Assembly: GCA_003868215.1 (NCBI GenBank)
Contig: QWDQ01000074.1
Coordinates: 43,557-107,556 of the forward strand
Origin: Pseudophaeomoniella oleicola
Lineage: Eukaryota; Ascomycota; Eurotiomycetes; Phaeomoniellales; Phaeomoniellaceae
Length of the DNA stretch: 64,000 nt
Direction: 5' to 3'
The notes beneath the pieces were generated by a model, which worked only from the letters and a program-made list of their open reading frames with translations, did no database searches and was not told the DNA's origin. Shown here in pieces: positions 24,937-35,921 of this stretch. Made by a program: the position numbers and the translations under genes. Position 1 is the first letter of the stretch, and the number at the start of each line of letters is the position of its first letter.

Positions 24937-26205
24937 ATGGCTTCTGCGGATCAGTTGGTAGCAAGTCTTCAGGGTGTGGACGCAGGTTCATTTGCCAATG
25001 AGGCCGAGCGAATTCGTGCCAGAGATGTGCTCTTCGAGACGTTAAGAAAAGTTCAATCACCCTGGGATATCACGTGGGATCACAATTGGGTCAACGGCGC
25101 CACAAATGCGGCAATCAAGACCCTCATCGAGGCTGGTGTCTTCAAGAAGTGGGCAGAAGTCGGTGGCGAACCCAAAACATCTACAGAGCTTGCCGAACTG
25201 ACAGGTGCTGACCCGATACTCATTCGTATGTGCATCTGGTCTCTCCGTACCCCGCACTGCCAAGCGAGGTATTTGTCCTGTCCTCAGGTAACCTTCTGAT
25301 TATTGTATTCCGTAGGGCGTATGTTGAGATGTATTTCGGGGCAGCATCTCGTCATCGAGACAGCCGAAGACACCTACGCTCGAACCCCATGGGCCAAAGC
25401 CTTGGCAGAGGACAGAGCGTTCCCCGGCACGTACGGCGGCTTCTACCATGAGCTGAACAACCCCATGTTCCGAACGTTGCCGTTCTTTCTGAAAAAGACG
25501 GGCTTCAAAAACCCGACCAATGTCAATGACTGCAACTTCCAGTACTGGCAAGGTCCCGGAACAAACATGTTCCAGTATGTCGGTACGAATCCTCTCCTGA
25601 CATCCGACTTCAACGATGCAATGGAGTGCCATGGCAAGTACAACCTCACTCCCTGGCCGGAGGTCTACCCCACGGAAACCATCGTAGCGGGTGCAAAGCC
25701 TGACCGTCCGTTGGTTGTTGATATCGGTGGCAACAAGGGTCATGATTTGATCAAGTTCCACGCTCGCCATCCCAATATCCCAGCCGGCAGTCTCGTGCTG
25801 CAGGACCTACCCGACATCCTCAAAGACACGAAGACCGAGGACGCCATCTCCGTGCAGCCCTACGATTTCTTCACGCCCCAACCCATCAAAGGTGCCCGCG
25901 TCTACTTTATGCACAACGTGCTCCACGATTGGCCCGACGTGACGGCCACCGAAATCCTGAAAAACGTCGCCGGCGCCCTCGAGAAGGGCTACTCGAAAAT
26001 GCTGATCCATGAGAGCCTTGTCAGCAACATCAAGCCCCTGTCGCGCGTGACCGTATCCGACCTCACCGTGATGGCCTGTCTCGCCGCGGCCGAGCGGTCG
26101 GAGGATGAATGGACCAAACTTCTCGCCAGTGCTGGCCTGCGTGTCGTCAAGATCTGGAGGCCCGTGCAGTCGGTTGAGAGTGTCATTGAAGCGGAGTTGG
26201 CGTAA
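24937..26205 (+). CDS. Fungal SAM-dependent O-methyltransferase (AflO/COMT-like)
   Basis: Class I O-methyltransferase of the kind that methylates hydroxyl groups on phenolic or polyketide products, in the cytosol. Exons: 24937-25225 and 25316-26205, joined in phase 1, total 392 aa, the usual length. The N-terminal half is the winged-helix dimerisation domain (VNGATNAAIKTLIEAGVF, then TSTELAELTGADPILIRRML). The SAM-binding motif VVDIGGNKGHDL starts near residue 235, the acidic residue LVLQDLPD follows, and the catalytic base region reads MHNVLHDWPD, with the His typical of the COMT family. The C-terminus ends near VIEAELA. No backbone synthase is adjacent; the next genes on both sides are more than 2 kb away, so this is either a stand-alone xenobiotic/phenolic methyltransferase or part of a dispersed pathway. 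Confidence 0.94.
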
Positions 26206-28858
26206 ATGGTTCCATGCCTTACCCGCCTAGATACCAATAAATCTCATAGAGCAAATAGAGTTGCAATAAATCAGCCAGTGAGCCATTTCTAAGTTTCTGT
26301 CTGGGAAAGTCAGGTGACGGCGGTATAAGCTAAATGATCCGGCCCGACTCGATCCGAACAATTGAAGGCTGGCCGGTATCTACTAAGCACGTAGACCTAA
26401 AGTACCTAGGTAGTAGGTTAGTGTTGTCCATTCTGTCATTTGAAACCCGGTGAGGAAGGTGCTACTGAACCTACCTACTAGGTATTTCCGCAATGCCATA
26501 TTTGTGCGCGGCATGAGCTTTTCATAGAGAAAATGATTAGTACCAGAATTGTCTGTTCCCTTCTACTTGTCCTGTTGTCATAAAAAGTAAAGCACTGTAG
26601 AAGTGATACTAATGGTACCCATCATGACCGAGCGTTTGTGTTGTATACGTACTTTAATTTGATGAAGCTGTCATCCAGCCTCGATGGCTACGGAGGCAAT
26701 TGGAGCAAAGGGGAATTGGCAACCGCCGCAACGACTCCGCGCCTTGAAAACGAAATAGACCAGTTCCGTTGAGGAATATCGAACTTGATCGCTGCAGTGA
26801 CCCAAGATTTCCGAAGGGAGAGAGATGGTAAATCACGTATTGACCTCCCAGTGCTGCCTATCTGACGACCATGTTGATCAACAGCTTCTCACCCTTTTCG
26901 TAGGGATTATACTGCCGCAGGCAATCGTCTCTGGTGACGGTCGCGACGTGACATTGTCGATACAGCCCGAGCCTCACGTGCAGTGACCGCCAATGATATG
27001 GCTGCCAGTACATTACATTCAAGATGTCGTTGACTCCTTCCTACCTGTTCGTTGAAGCCGTCGTGAAGTCGTCCATCGATAGGCCATTCATGGGTATGGC
27101 TGGTTCGAGAGAATTCCGAGTGTAAGCTGCGCCAGAAGGCGGGTTGTGCCGCGGGTACCCGATCTGCATTGGGTCATGTAGAGGCAGGTATCGGAAGAGA
27201 AGGTGTGTCGCTGTTGCAGGTCGTGCAGAAATCCGTTTGCTGCAATGGGGCGCGCACTCGAGTCTGTAACACGTTCCATGATGTGACTCCTCAAATCAAT
27301 GTTATTGTCCAAGAATCCTATTGCAAAAGGCTTCGTAAGTGCAGAGGTGTCGTGATAATAGGTACCTAAGGTACACATGGTCTATGCATAGAGCGACCCG
27401 ACTGGTCAGCAACATTGACGAAAAGGAATACAAGTGTGGACGCAACAGTGAAGTAGGCACCGACCTATGAGGAAGAGTGTCAGTGTGTACTAGGTAGTAC
27501 TAGGTAGTCTCCCAATCTTTCTAACCAGCAATCGAACCAAAAGCGATGAAGCATCGCGTAGAGAAGGTACGAACGATCCAGCACACCTGTCGCCCATCCA
27601 GACTGGCTGTGGCTTGACTTGACCAGAGATGCCTAATTCACAAATGAACAGGAGATGATCACAGTAGAGCATTGGTTCTCAAATCCAATACATGTTATCC
27701 CAAAATGAGCCAGTTGGTTGGTGCTGAGTTGAGCTGAACGTGATCCCTGCAAGGTCCATATGGCATGGCTGAAATTGTGGTCAAGAAAAGGACTCTCGTC
27801 GCTTCTTATTGACCGCAACCACAATCTTGCCTGTAGGATACCGTATAGGTACCTATAGGTACCTAGTACCTATTGATGACATCTGATTATCAAATTCTAC
27901 AAGTATCAACAAGATGTACTGTGCGAGGGAAAGTGAGTAGGGCGATACACCGCGACAAAATCTCGTTTTGCTTAGAATTCCTCCTACGTGTTGGTATCAG
28001 TCCTTGACGGGGGCACTGGATTACACAGGCAAGAATATACGCAGATAGGTACAGTCCTTTATTGTTCTGGCTGGTCATCTCCTCTTCTTGATCTCCTCAA
28101 CCTACCTACTTACCACAGCTCTTTCATCCTCTCAAACTGCGGCAACACTACCTAGGTACCTAGTACAGGATGCAATGCCATCGCTGTTCGAGCCCGCCTA
28201 CAACGCAATCCTCTGCACATGTCCCTCTACACGAGACGACACCACTCCGCAAGCCACGAAGAAGGTCGAGCTACGTGACTCGAAGCATCACCACTCATCA
28301 ATCCAGATTGACGATTGGATTCTTATCGGGGTTTCTGCGAAGACTGGCGTTGCGCTCCTCGGACCTGCCTAGGAGAAACTGTCCTGCGGCTAATCCAGAC
28401 GACTGCGATGTCTTCTGCAGCTAGCTCAGTGCTATGGCATACCACATAGATCGTGGTAATGAAATTTGTATTTCCTCTCCTCCGGCCACCACTACGGAGG
28501 TCTTCTCAACTTCTTCATCCCAGAGGGCAGCGATGATGTCACATCTACCTCGAGTATATCGCTGCCAGAATCGTGGCTTGGGCGCTGGGATGATGTGCGC
28601 GCAATGCTGCTAGTATTGCATTGCCGTACCTATAAGCCTTTTGACTTGCTGAGACATGTTTGCCGGAGATGGCAGTGCTCTCTCACAATCATATTACCAT
28701 TACCAGTAGGTGAAGATAATAAAAAGGTTCCGGCATCTGGATTCTGGAATCCCGATATTGAACTTTTCTTTTCGGGACGATATCAACTAAACTCTTTGTC
28801 CTACCTCGACAAACCATCAATCAGTGGTCGATTAACTTGATGATAGTAGTTACATGCA
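26206..28858. other. Intergenic region, no gene recognised
   Basis: About 2.65 kb with only short open frames. Palindrome-like GGTACC/CCTAGG words are dense at 26398-26420, 27357-27370, 27487-27508, 27845-27872 and 28148-28168. Confidence 0.5.
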
Positions 28859-29710
28859 ATGGTCCCCCAATTACCAGACTGTACAATCGCATGGGCCGAT
28901 GACTTCGACGGCGATGCCGGATCCGCCGTCAACGCCGCAAATTGGCACCACAAAACAGGCGAAAACTACAACAACGAGCTACAGGTCTACACCACATCGC
29001 CGTCCAACGCACACCTCTCCGGCGATGGAACATTACACATCATTCCGTTAAAGAACCAGCAACAACAACCGGACGGCACCAACACCGTCATCTGGACTTC
29101 CGCACGCCTCGAATGTCACCACAGCTTCACCTGCCCGCCCGGCCAACGAATGAGACTCCAAGCCTCGATTCGACTTGGATCCGCACCACCGCAGAAACAG
29201 CGAGGCATCTGGCCAGCGTTCTGGGCGCTCGGTCGAGCCATCGAGACGGATTCATGGCCCAAGTGCGGCGAGTGTGACATCTTGGAGACGGTGAATGGAG
29301 AAACCTGGAATATGGCGACGGTGCATTATTTAAGCCGTGATGGTGGGGAGAAGGCGGATCGCATGCATAGTCAACGTGTCGAGTTCGAGCGGGGGAGGTG
29401 GTACACTTGGGCTTTGGAGTGGGATCGTCGTACTGGTAGTAGCGGATTAGAGGACGAGAACAGATGGCAAGACGAAACCATCACGTGGTATCTCGATGGA
29501 AACGAGTGGTATCGTGTTTCCGGCAAGGATTTCGGTGTGGACGCGGCCGCGTGCCAGCAGTGGACCGACCTCGCACATAAACCGTTCTTTCCGCTGCTCA
29601 ATGTCGCCATCGGTGGTGATTATCCGGGTCCTCCTGATGACGAGGAAACGGAGGACGGGATCGAGAGTGGGATGTCTGTGCAGTACGTTGCGGTCTATCA
29701 GTCTGATTAG
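28859..29710 (+). CDS. GH16-family endo-beta-glucanase (laminarinase-like), intronless, no signal peptide
   Basis: Glycoside hydrolase family 16 fold, expected to cut beta-1,3 or mixed beta-1,3/1,4 glucans. A single exon of 283 aa. It starts directly in the catalytic domain: WADDFDGDAGSAVNAANW is the usual first strand, followed by NNELQVYT, then the core strand GIWPAFWALG and the active-site motif GECDILETV, in which the two Glu and the Asp of ExDxxE are present (nucleophile, helper, acid/base). The later PFFPLLNVAIGGDYPG and the C-terminal MSVQYVAVYQ strand complete the fold. No hydrophobic signal peptide is visible and no in-frame upstream ATG adds one, so the product would be cytosolic or leave by another route. 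Intronless structure in an intron-rich region is notable but not proof of transfer. Confidence 0.92.
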   Translation: MVPQLPDCTIAWADDFDGDAGSAVNAANWHHKTGENYNNELQVYTTSPSNAHLSGDGTLHIIPLKNQQQQPDGTNTVIWTSARLECHHSFTCPPGQRMRLQASIRLGSAPPQKQRGIWPAFWALGRAIETDSWPKCGECDILETVNGETWNMATVHYLSRDGGEKADRMHSQRVEFERGRWYTWALEWDRRTGSSGLEDENRWQDETITWYLDGNEWYRVSGKDFGVDAAACQQWTDLAHKPFFPLLNVAIGGDYPGPPDDEETEDGIESGMSVQYVAVYQSD

Positions 29711-30005
29711 GTAAGTAGGTAGTACAGAGAAATCGTTCATATGAAATAGATTTGGTGCATTATGTGGAATATCTCATATACGGTATACCTCATGTAGCAG
29801 CGGTAACATTGATAAGAAGAGTTCATGCAGTCTGTCTATGAGAGAAAATCTAGTCAGTACCTACTTCCAGATCCTTTCTTCTTTCTTCAAGTCTTCATCG
29901 AGCTTGTCTTCCTTCTGATTTCCACCCTTTTCCCCACGAACTCCATCTCTCGGTCCGGGTTCCATCTCGCCGTCCCAAGAGATTACCTACTTACTGCCCC
30001 TTCAT

Positions 30006-31497
30006 TTATTCCGGCTTGCGCCCAAAAACCACATAACTAATACATTATCCCCATCAGTCAGCACTAGGTAATTCCTCACCTTAGTTTAAACTTACCAGGT
30101 AAGTAGGTAGGTATAGATAGGACATATACACATACAAGTGATAATACCCATGCCTCTCCCGATTCCACACGTCCTTCCTCACATCCATCAGAAACAGCTC
30201 GACCTGTTCCCTGCTCCACTTCAGCGCGCGCGTGAACAGCATCACGCTCAGCGCGCCGATCCCCTCGGTCATGTTGACGATCTCGAACAGGCCGACTTGC
30301 TTGAGGCGTTGGTCTTTCGGCCAGGGGCCGACGGGGATCTTGAGGATGTGTTCGTGGATGTCGGTGAAGCCGGCCGTGGTCATGTAGGTTTTTAGGTGGG
30401 TTGGGGCGGTGGGGGAGGTGCCGAAGAGGTCTCCTGGAAAAAAAAAAAAAAGGGGGGGGTTTAAAAATTGTCTGGGTAAGGTGGGTAGGTGGAGGGATTT
30501 AAAGGATTGGCTTACCGGCTTCGAAGAAATGCTTTCCCCATCGATAGATGGCACTGTCCTCCGGGATCGTTCCGTCATCGCTCTTCATCCATGGATGCTT
30601 TTCTTGCCACTCAACCCAGCCTCCAGGCTTGAGCGCCCTTGATCAAGATGGTCACATTAATCTCCATCTCAACGAAATGCACAGGACACAATAGGTAAGT
30701 CAGGTATCATACCGGTATGATTGCTCGATCAAGCGCGGCCAATCTCGAATCGAACAAACGAAATTCCGGTTGTGGATGTAATCAAATGAATCAGGTTCGA
30801 ACGTCCAGTCCGCTTCGGCATCGTCAATGATGAAGCTGCAGTTCTGTGGAACCCATGTCGGCTGGATGGCACTCAGATCCGTGCCGATCACTTCTGCGGA
30901 CGGGAAAGCGTCGGCGAAGTCTATGGCCCAGATGCCTGTGCCGGTTCCTAAATCTAGCACTTTTGAGGGGGTCGAATGAATAGGTGCCCAGAACAGTTTG
31001 TCTCCCATGAGATGACACATCATGGCGTGTTGCATATCCAGTCTCTCCGTTTCAGCCTCGTCGTTGGGGAACGCATACTCTAGTATTGTAAGCAAGATTG
31101 AGAGCCTTCTATCCGTGCCCAAGCATACATACGTGCTTTACCATAGGAATGGTATCTTCGACCATTCTCCCAAACTCCTCGGGCAATACTGGATGTCACT
31201 GACTGTAAATCGCTGCGCCTAGTTTCAATCAGCCAGTCACCCTATGACAGACGCAAGCTGTACAGCTGGACACGTACAGAGAATCACCATATGCTGAGTC
31301 GGAATCTCCAGTAGACTAGCTTGGACATCATGAGAGGTCTGTTAATACTGTAGGGTTGGGAAGATATGGTCTCAGGGCCGCAGGTGACGTACATCTACTT
31401 CGATATCATCTTCAACGTGTCCTGCCTCGGCTAGAGGAGAGTTGGTTTCTCTCTGAGAAGCATGACTCTTTGGGGAACTCCCAGTGTCGGAGGCCAT
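30006..31497 (-). CDS. LaeA-like SAM-dependent methyltransferase
   Basis: Class I methyltransferase of the LaeA-like group, members of which include the global regulator of secondary metabolism but also many pathway enzymes. Seven exons: 31497-31393, 31315-31278, 31218-31133, 31079-30713, 30637-30516, 30433-30136 and 30036-30006, total 348 aa; the summed length is an exact multiple of three. The N-terminus is acidic and disordered, then DSAYGDSL and VTSSIARGVWENGRRYHSYG, the diagnostic entry to this group, then FPNDEAETERLDMQH, the SAM motif VLDLGTGTGIWAIDFA, the acidic GTDLSAIQP, and RALKPGGWVEWQE. The tiny last exon (31 nt) supplies the family's ending, YVVFGRKPE; reading through its intron would give an unrelated tail. 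It is head to head with the flavin monooxygenase across 1.25 kb. Enzymatic target and regulatory role are unknown. Confidence 0.9.
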
Positions 31498-32747
31498 TTC
31501 GACGAACTCGAAGAGATCTCCCGATACCGTAGAATAGTAGCTCAAAGTCTACTTACGACGGTGCTAGATCTGCTCACAGCTACTGTTGGATTCCCACCAT
31601 CATACTAAGTAGTAGTGAGGTCGTCGGAAGGAGTTAGGCCGGAACGAGGCAAGAAGCAGATCGTTAAATGTCAGCCCGCTCAGCAAGATCGTAACTCGAT
31701 TAGTAATATTTCGTAATGTCAGACTACCTATCCTGAGCTGTTGAAAGCATGTAGTATCTGTCGAGAGTAAGATGGCTGCTGTCTGCTGTAGGATACCGTA
31801 AGAGAAACAAGGCGCGGTGAGACGGACGGTGATAACATCTTGCGAATTGATAGATGCTGACATTGAGCGGACGGTGCCGACATACCGCTACGACGCAGAG
31901 AGCGCTTGACCATGTACGGTAGCAGACTAAGAATCCTGTAGGAGCAGCGATGAAGGCATAGAAGAATGGAAGGGCCGGTACCAACCCTGTCCATGTATGA
32001 TTTACCCACAGTACGGCTGTACAAGACTAGATCACGGCATACCGTAGGCCCTGACCCATTGTAAACGTGATTCGTGCGTTTAGCAATACCGACAAGGGTC
32101 ATGTACGTAGTACAAGCGGAATGCGACAAAGAAACCCATAGGATGTGATCCTTCATATTTCAAAGTGATGATGATGGTGCATTAGTGCAACTTGCCCTGC
32201 ATCAGCCGAGGGCGATATTGGCGAAGACTCTAGGCCATTGGTAGGTATGATATTAGGTATCGCTTGTCGACAATTGTCTCTACCGAGACATGGATTGAGG
32301 GGTAAGTTGGTAGGATCGACGCTGTACAATCAAATGCCGAAGAAAAAGATCCATCAAGACTCCCTCGCCATGTGCAACGACGGATGACCCCGTCTCGGTT
32401 GCGGGAGGGAAGTGTCCGCTCCGACGCCTTTCTAGTCTCTTGATAGATAAGCGATATACGACCTAGTAAGTAGTAGTTCTAAGGGCTAAACATGCAACTG
32501 ACGTTGCTTCCGTGACTCTCTCTAGGAAGCTTTCCCTAATGCAAGACCAGTCCATTCGCCATACTGGATACAGACAAAGCCCGGGCCACAAGTTAACTGA
32601 CAGCCAACACATATCATGGGAGTATATAAGAGCCCCATCAACTTCCTGAACACCGACCTACACAAGCAGGGGTCTTTCTCATCAACCACACACCCCCTCT
32701 TCTTTGTAGCCTGATATCCGGATCGCTTTCACATAGCATCTAGCAAT
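31498..32747. promoter_or_regulatory. Divergent promoter region, LaeA-like and flavin monooxygenase genes
   Basis: A 1.25-kb region between start codons of two divergent genes. The word ATACCGTA occurs exactly at 31524, 31793 and 32039, and its core also in reverse (TACGGT) near 31914. No gene of its own is recognised; open frames on the minus strand here look random. Confidence 0.5.
32622..32629 (+). promoter_or_regulatory. Probable TATA box of the flavin monooxygenase gene
   Basis: GTATATAAG lies about 125 bp upstream of the ATG at 32748, followed by a CA/TC-rich leader. Good match in sequence and spacing to a fungal TATA box. Confidence 0.5.
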
Positions 32748-34225
32748 ATGGCAGAGACAGGATACAGCCCACCACATGTCCTTATCGTCGGCGCAGGTCC
32801 GTAAATGGCCAAAGCTCTCGTTTGTCGAGCTGTTCAATTGGCTGACAGTGTTACATCGTGACGCAGGTATTACAGGGTTGCTTATTGCCCAGGGTCTGAA
32901 AAAGGTAAAGCACCGGTTTATTACAGATCAATTTTATATATTAACGATTGGCCACTCAACACTTACTCTACACCAGGAAGGTATCCCGTTCGAGATCTTC
33001 GAGTCCGAAGTCTCGTCAACATTGTATCGTCCACGCGAATGGGGCATGTCCATCCAATGGGGGCTTCCGCTGCTGAAGGACCTCCTGCCCGATGAGCTCT
33101 TTGCCCAGATCCACACGGCCGCAAACGACCCTTACTTTGTCCCTCCAGATCCAGGACAGCTGCCGACGTGGAATGGTAAGACTGGAGAGTTGTTGAAGAA
33201 TGTCCCATTGCTTCGGATGTATCGCATGTCACGACGGAAGCTTCGGAAATTGAGTGCAGAAGGCATTGACATCAAGGTCAGCCAGCCTCTTCACACCCCT
33301 TCCTGTGGCGATACGACTATGAAGTCTGATTCTCTGCTCTGAAACAGTATGGTAAGAAGTATAAAGATGTCACGTTCGACGATGAGAGACCAACCGTGAC
33401 GGCTATCTTTGAAGATGGTACACAAGCCACGGGTTCGCTCCTCATTGGCACGGACGGTGCCCAGTCCAGAGTGAGGACAAAGCTGTTTGGAGCTCAAGCT
33501 GAAGCGTCAAAGACACCATATGCTGCTGTGAATTTAGTTGTGCATTATAATGATAGAGAGAAGGCCCTCTTCGTTCGTCAAGCACATCCAATTATGACGA
33601 TGGCTATCCATCCTGACGGATTGTGGTTGTGGATTTCAAGTCAGTATCCCCCAATTTTGGACCATTCTTAATCCGCTATATTGACTGCGAAATAGTCCAG
33701 GATGTCCCAGACCCTGACGATCCCACAACGTGGAGCTTCCAGTTACAGACCACATGGAAGAAGAAAGAGGGCGAAGACGTAACATCCCTCGCGAACTTGA
33801 AGTCCAAGGCCCAAACCTTCGGCGAGCCATTCCGATCCGCAAACCTCTGGATCCCCGACGGCACACCCATATACTCCAACAACCTCTCATACTGGGAGCC
33901 CATCCCCTGGGACAACCATGGCGGCCGAATCCTGATCGCCGGGGACGCCGCCCACCCCATGACCTTTCAGCGAGGCCAAGGGATGAATAACGGGATCGCA
34001 GACGCGGCCAACTTCGTAAAGCTGTATAAGTCCGCCGTGGCAGGCGAGATCGGCTTCTCGGAAGCGGCCGATGCGTATCAGGCTGAAATGATCGAGCGGG
34101 CAGGGGAGGAGGTGCGTGTGTCGAAGGAGAATACGGATATGTTGCATGATTGGGGAAGGGCGAGCAATTCACCGATCATGCAACGTGGGGGGCATCCAAA
34201 CGAGAAGAAGTCACAGAAAGCGTAG
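32748..34225 (+). CDS. FAD-dependent monooxygenase (salicylate-hydroxylase/zeaxanthin-epoxidase-like, PF01494 type)
   Basis: Group A flavin monooxygenase that would hydroxylate or epoxidise an aromatic or polycyclic substrate with NAD(P)H and O2. Exons: 32748-32796, 32867-32904, 32977-33276, 33348-33639 and 33696-34225, total 402 aa, in phase throughout. The first two introns split the dinucleotide-binding motif: VLIVGAG joins ITGLLIAQGLKK and then EGIPFEIFE, giving the full GxGxxG Rossmann fold and the acidic residue that binds FAD ribose. The second FAD motif is RILIAGDAAHPMTFQRGQGMN (GD motif). The middle carries SLLIGTDGAQSRVR, the DG motif. The split of the GxGxxG motif by small exons is common in fungal members. 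Divergent from the LaeA-like methyltransferase; the substrate is unknown. Confidence 0.93.
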
Positions 34226-34605
34226 TTGTTCTTAAAATGTATATCGTGAGCGACACGTGAATAACATCTTCCGTACGAGGTAGACCATACTATGCCTGAC
34301 TTAACTTATGCATGATCCTGGTCAAGCAATAGTGTACAACAAAGTCTTCTCTCCTGAAGGGATCTACTGTTGCCCATCAACCAACAGTCTGCATGAATAG
34401 CTTGCATATGGGGAGCCATGAGACGACTCCACCCTCGATGACTATATACCTGATGGATCGTCAGTGCCATTTGCTGAACATAGGTATAGGTATCTACCTA
34501 CCTCCATAAAAACAAGTATAGAACTTCTTGAATCAATCATCTTCCAGATTGTCCCCTACTCACCATAGATCACTGAAGAAACACAAGTTACGTAAAGAGA
34601 CCCAT
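34226..34605. other. Short intergenic region
   Basis: Holds the 3' end of the flavin monooxygenase gene and the promoter of the MetE-like gene. It includes a TAGGTATAGGTATCTACC patch near 34483. An in-frame ATG at 34528 could extend the next gene by 26 codons. Confidence 0.4.
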
Positions 34606-35754
34606 ATGGCACCACCATCAACCCCAACCCCTGCCCCAACCTCAGTCCACCTCGTCGGCAGTTTCCCCACCCCGTCCGCCGAAAGCGCCTTCCGAAAATG
34701 CTGCACAGCGCTAAAAGGTCGCCGTCTCAAGTCCGTTCCCGACGGCGAACCCGGTTGGCGCTGGAACTTCACCATCGGCCTCGTCCAGAAGAAAGCTACC
34801 GAGAACCCTCGGATCGGGAAGATCTGGCGAGAGTATGATCAAGGGTTCAAACCGCTGCCGGTCCAAGATTTTAGTGACGATGAAGAGGTTGAGGAGTTGA
34901 GAGAGGGGATCAGGGAGACTTGTTGGAAATTGGGGTATGCGGATGATGCGATCGAGTCGTACAAGACGTTCCTTAGGCTCCGGGGAAATGGTGTCATTGA
35001 AAGGGACGTTCGCTTTCAGGTCTGTTTACCAGGCATGTCGAGTTTTGCCATCTTCGTGAAGCCGCAATTCCAGTACTTGGTGGAAGATTTGGCTTTTCAA
35101 GCTCTGTTGAAAGAAGTCGACGAAATCGCCGCGGCGATTCCTGCGCACGATCTGGCCCTGCAATTCGACATCGCGAGCGATTTCATCAAGACCGAAGTCC
35201 AGCGTGATCCGGCATACTACCTTTATGGGTCGCAGCAGCAGCAGCTCCGAGATGAATTCCACCCGCCGCCCACAGAAGATGCGATGCAGAGGTACACGAC
35301 GCAATATGCGATCCTGGTCGGCCGAGTGGCTGATACAACAACAGCCCACGTCGGCCTACATATCTGCTGCGGCAACATCGACAACAAACCCGTCCTACAA
35401 CCCAAAGACATGACCGTAATGGTCGACTTTGTCAACACCGTGCGCGACAAACTCGACAGCAGATCCATCATCACCTATGTGCATTTCGGATGCCTTCAAC
35501 ACTGGACAGACCCCTCGTTCTATGCGCCGTTGACGCGCCTGCTCCTGCCGCCGCCGCTGCCAGATAGTACCATCGAGATTTATCTCGGGATCGTGTATCC
35601 GGATGATCTGGAAGGGGCGAGGCGGAGGCTCGAGGCGGCAGGGAAGCATGATGTCGTGTTTGGGATTGCGGCGCCGTGTGGGTTGGCAAGGACGTCGGAA
35701 GGAGGGGTTGAGTCTGTATTTAGTATTTTGAGAGAATTGACAACGGGGAGATAG
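34606..35754 (+). CDS. UROD/MetE-like TIM-barrel protein
   Basis: Single exon, 382 aa from the start MAPPSTPTPAP (408 aa if the ATG at 34528 is used; the extra residues look like leader sequence). The fold resembles the catalytic half of cobalamin-independent methionine synthase. Supporting blocks are VHLVGSFPTPSAESAF at the start and PDGEPGWRW, then GLHICCGN, which lines up with the His-x-Cys zinc ligands of MetE, and AAPCGLARTSEGG near the end, which lines up with the third Cys ligand in the MetE CGLxxR region. If zinc is bound, the protein could transfer a methyl group to a thiol, but it is about half the length of MetE and lacks the folate-binding N-terminal domain, so the donor is unknown. 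It converges on the FAD oxidoreductase with only 167 bp between them. Function beyond the superfamily is inference. Confidence 0.8.
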   Translation: MAPPSTPTPAPTSVHLVGSFPTPSAESAFRKCCTALKGRRLKSVPDGEPGWRWNFTIGLVQKKATENPRIGKIWREYDQGFKPLPVQDFSDDEEVEELREGIRETCWKLGYADDAIESYKTFLRLRGNGVIERDVRFQVCLPGMSSFAIFVKPQFQYLVEDLAFQALLKEVDEIAAAIPAHDLALQFDIASDFIKTEVQRDPAYYLYGSQQQQLRDEFHPPPTEDAMQRYTTQYAILVGRVADTTTAHVGLHICCGNIDNKPVLQPKDMTVMVDFVNTVRDKLDSRSIITYVHFGCLQHWTDPSFYAPLTRLLLPPPLPDSTIEIYLGIVYPDDLEGARRRLEAAGKHDVVFGIAAPCGLARTSEGGVESVFSILRELTTGR

Positions 35755-35921
35755 ATGGTTCTTGAAGGGGTTATGTTTTGGAGGGACTGCGATAGTAGCA
35801 AAAGAGAGGGGAGTGAAGGGGGATATAGTCATTGCGGCATCTGAATGACTACGTAAGTAGGTAATGGTAAATAACGGAAGAATATTGGAAGAAGATAAGG
35901 TAGGTAGACTAGAATATATAA

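Noticed and set aside
31728-32156. 142-codon minus-strand frame in the LaeA-like/monooxygenase promoter
   Set aside because: No domain; overlaps repeated promoter words; no splice model improves it.
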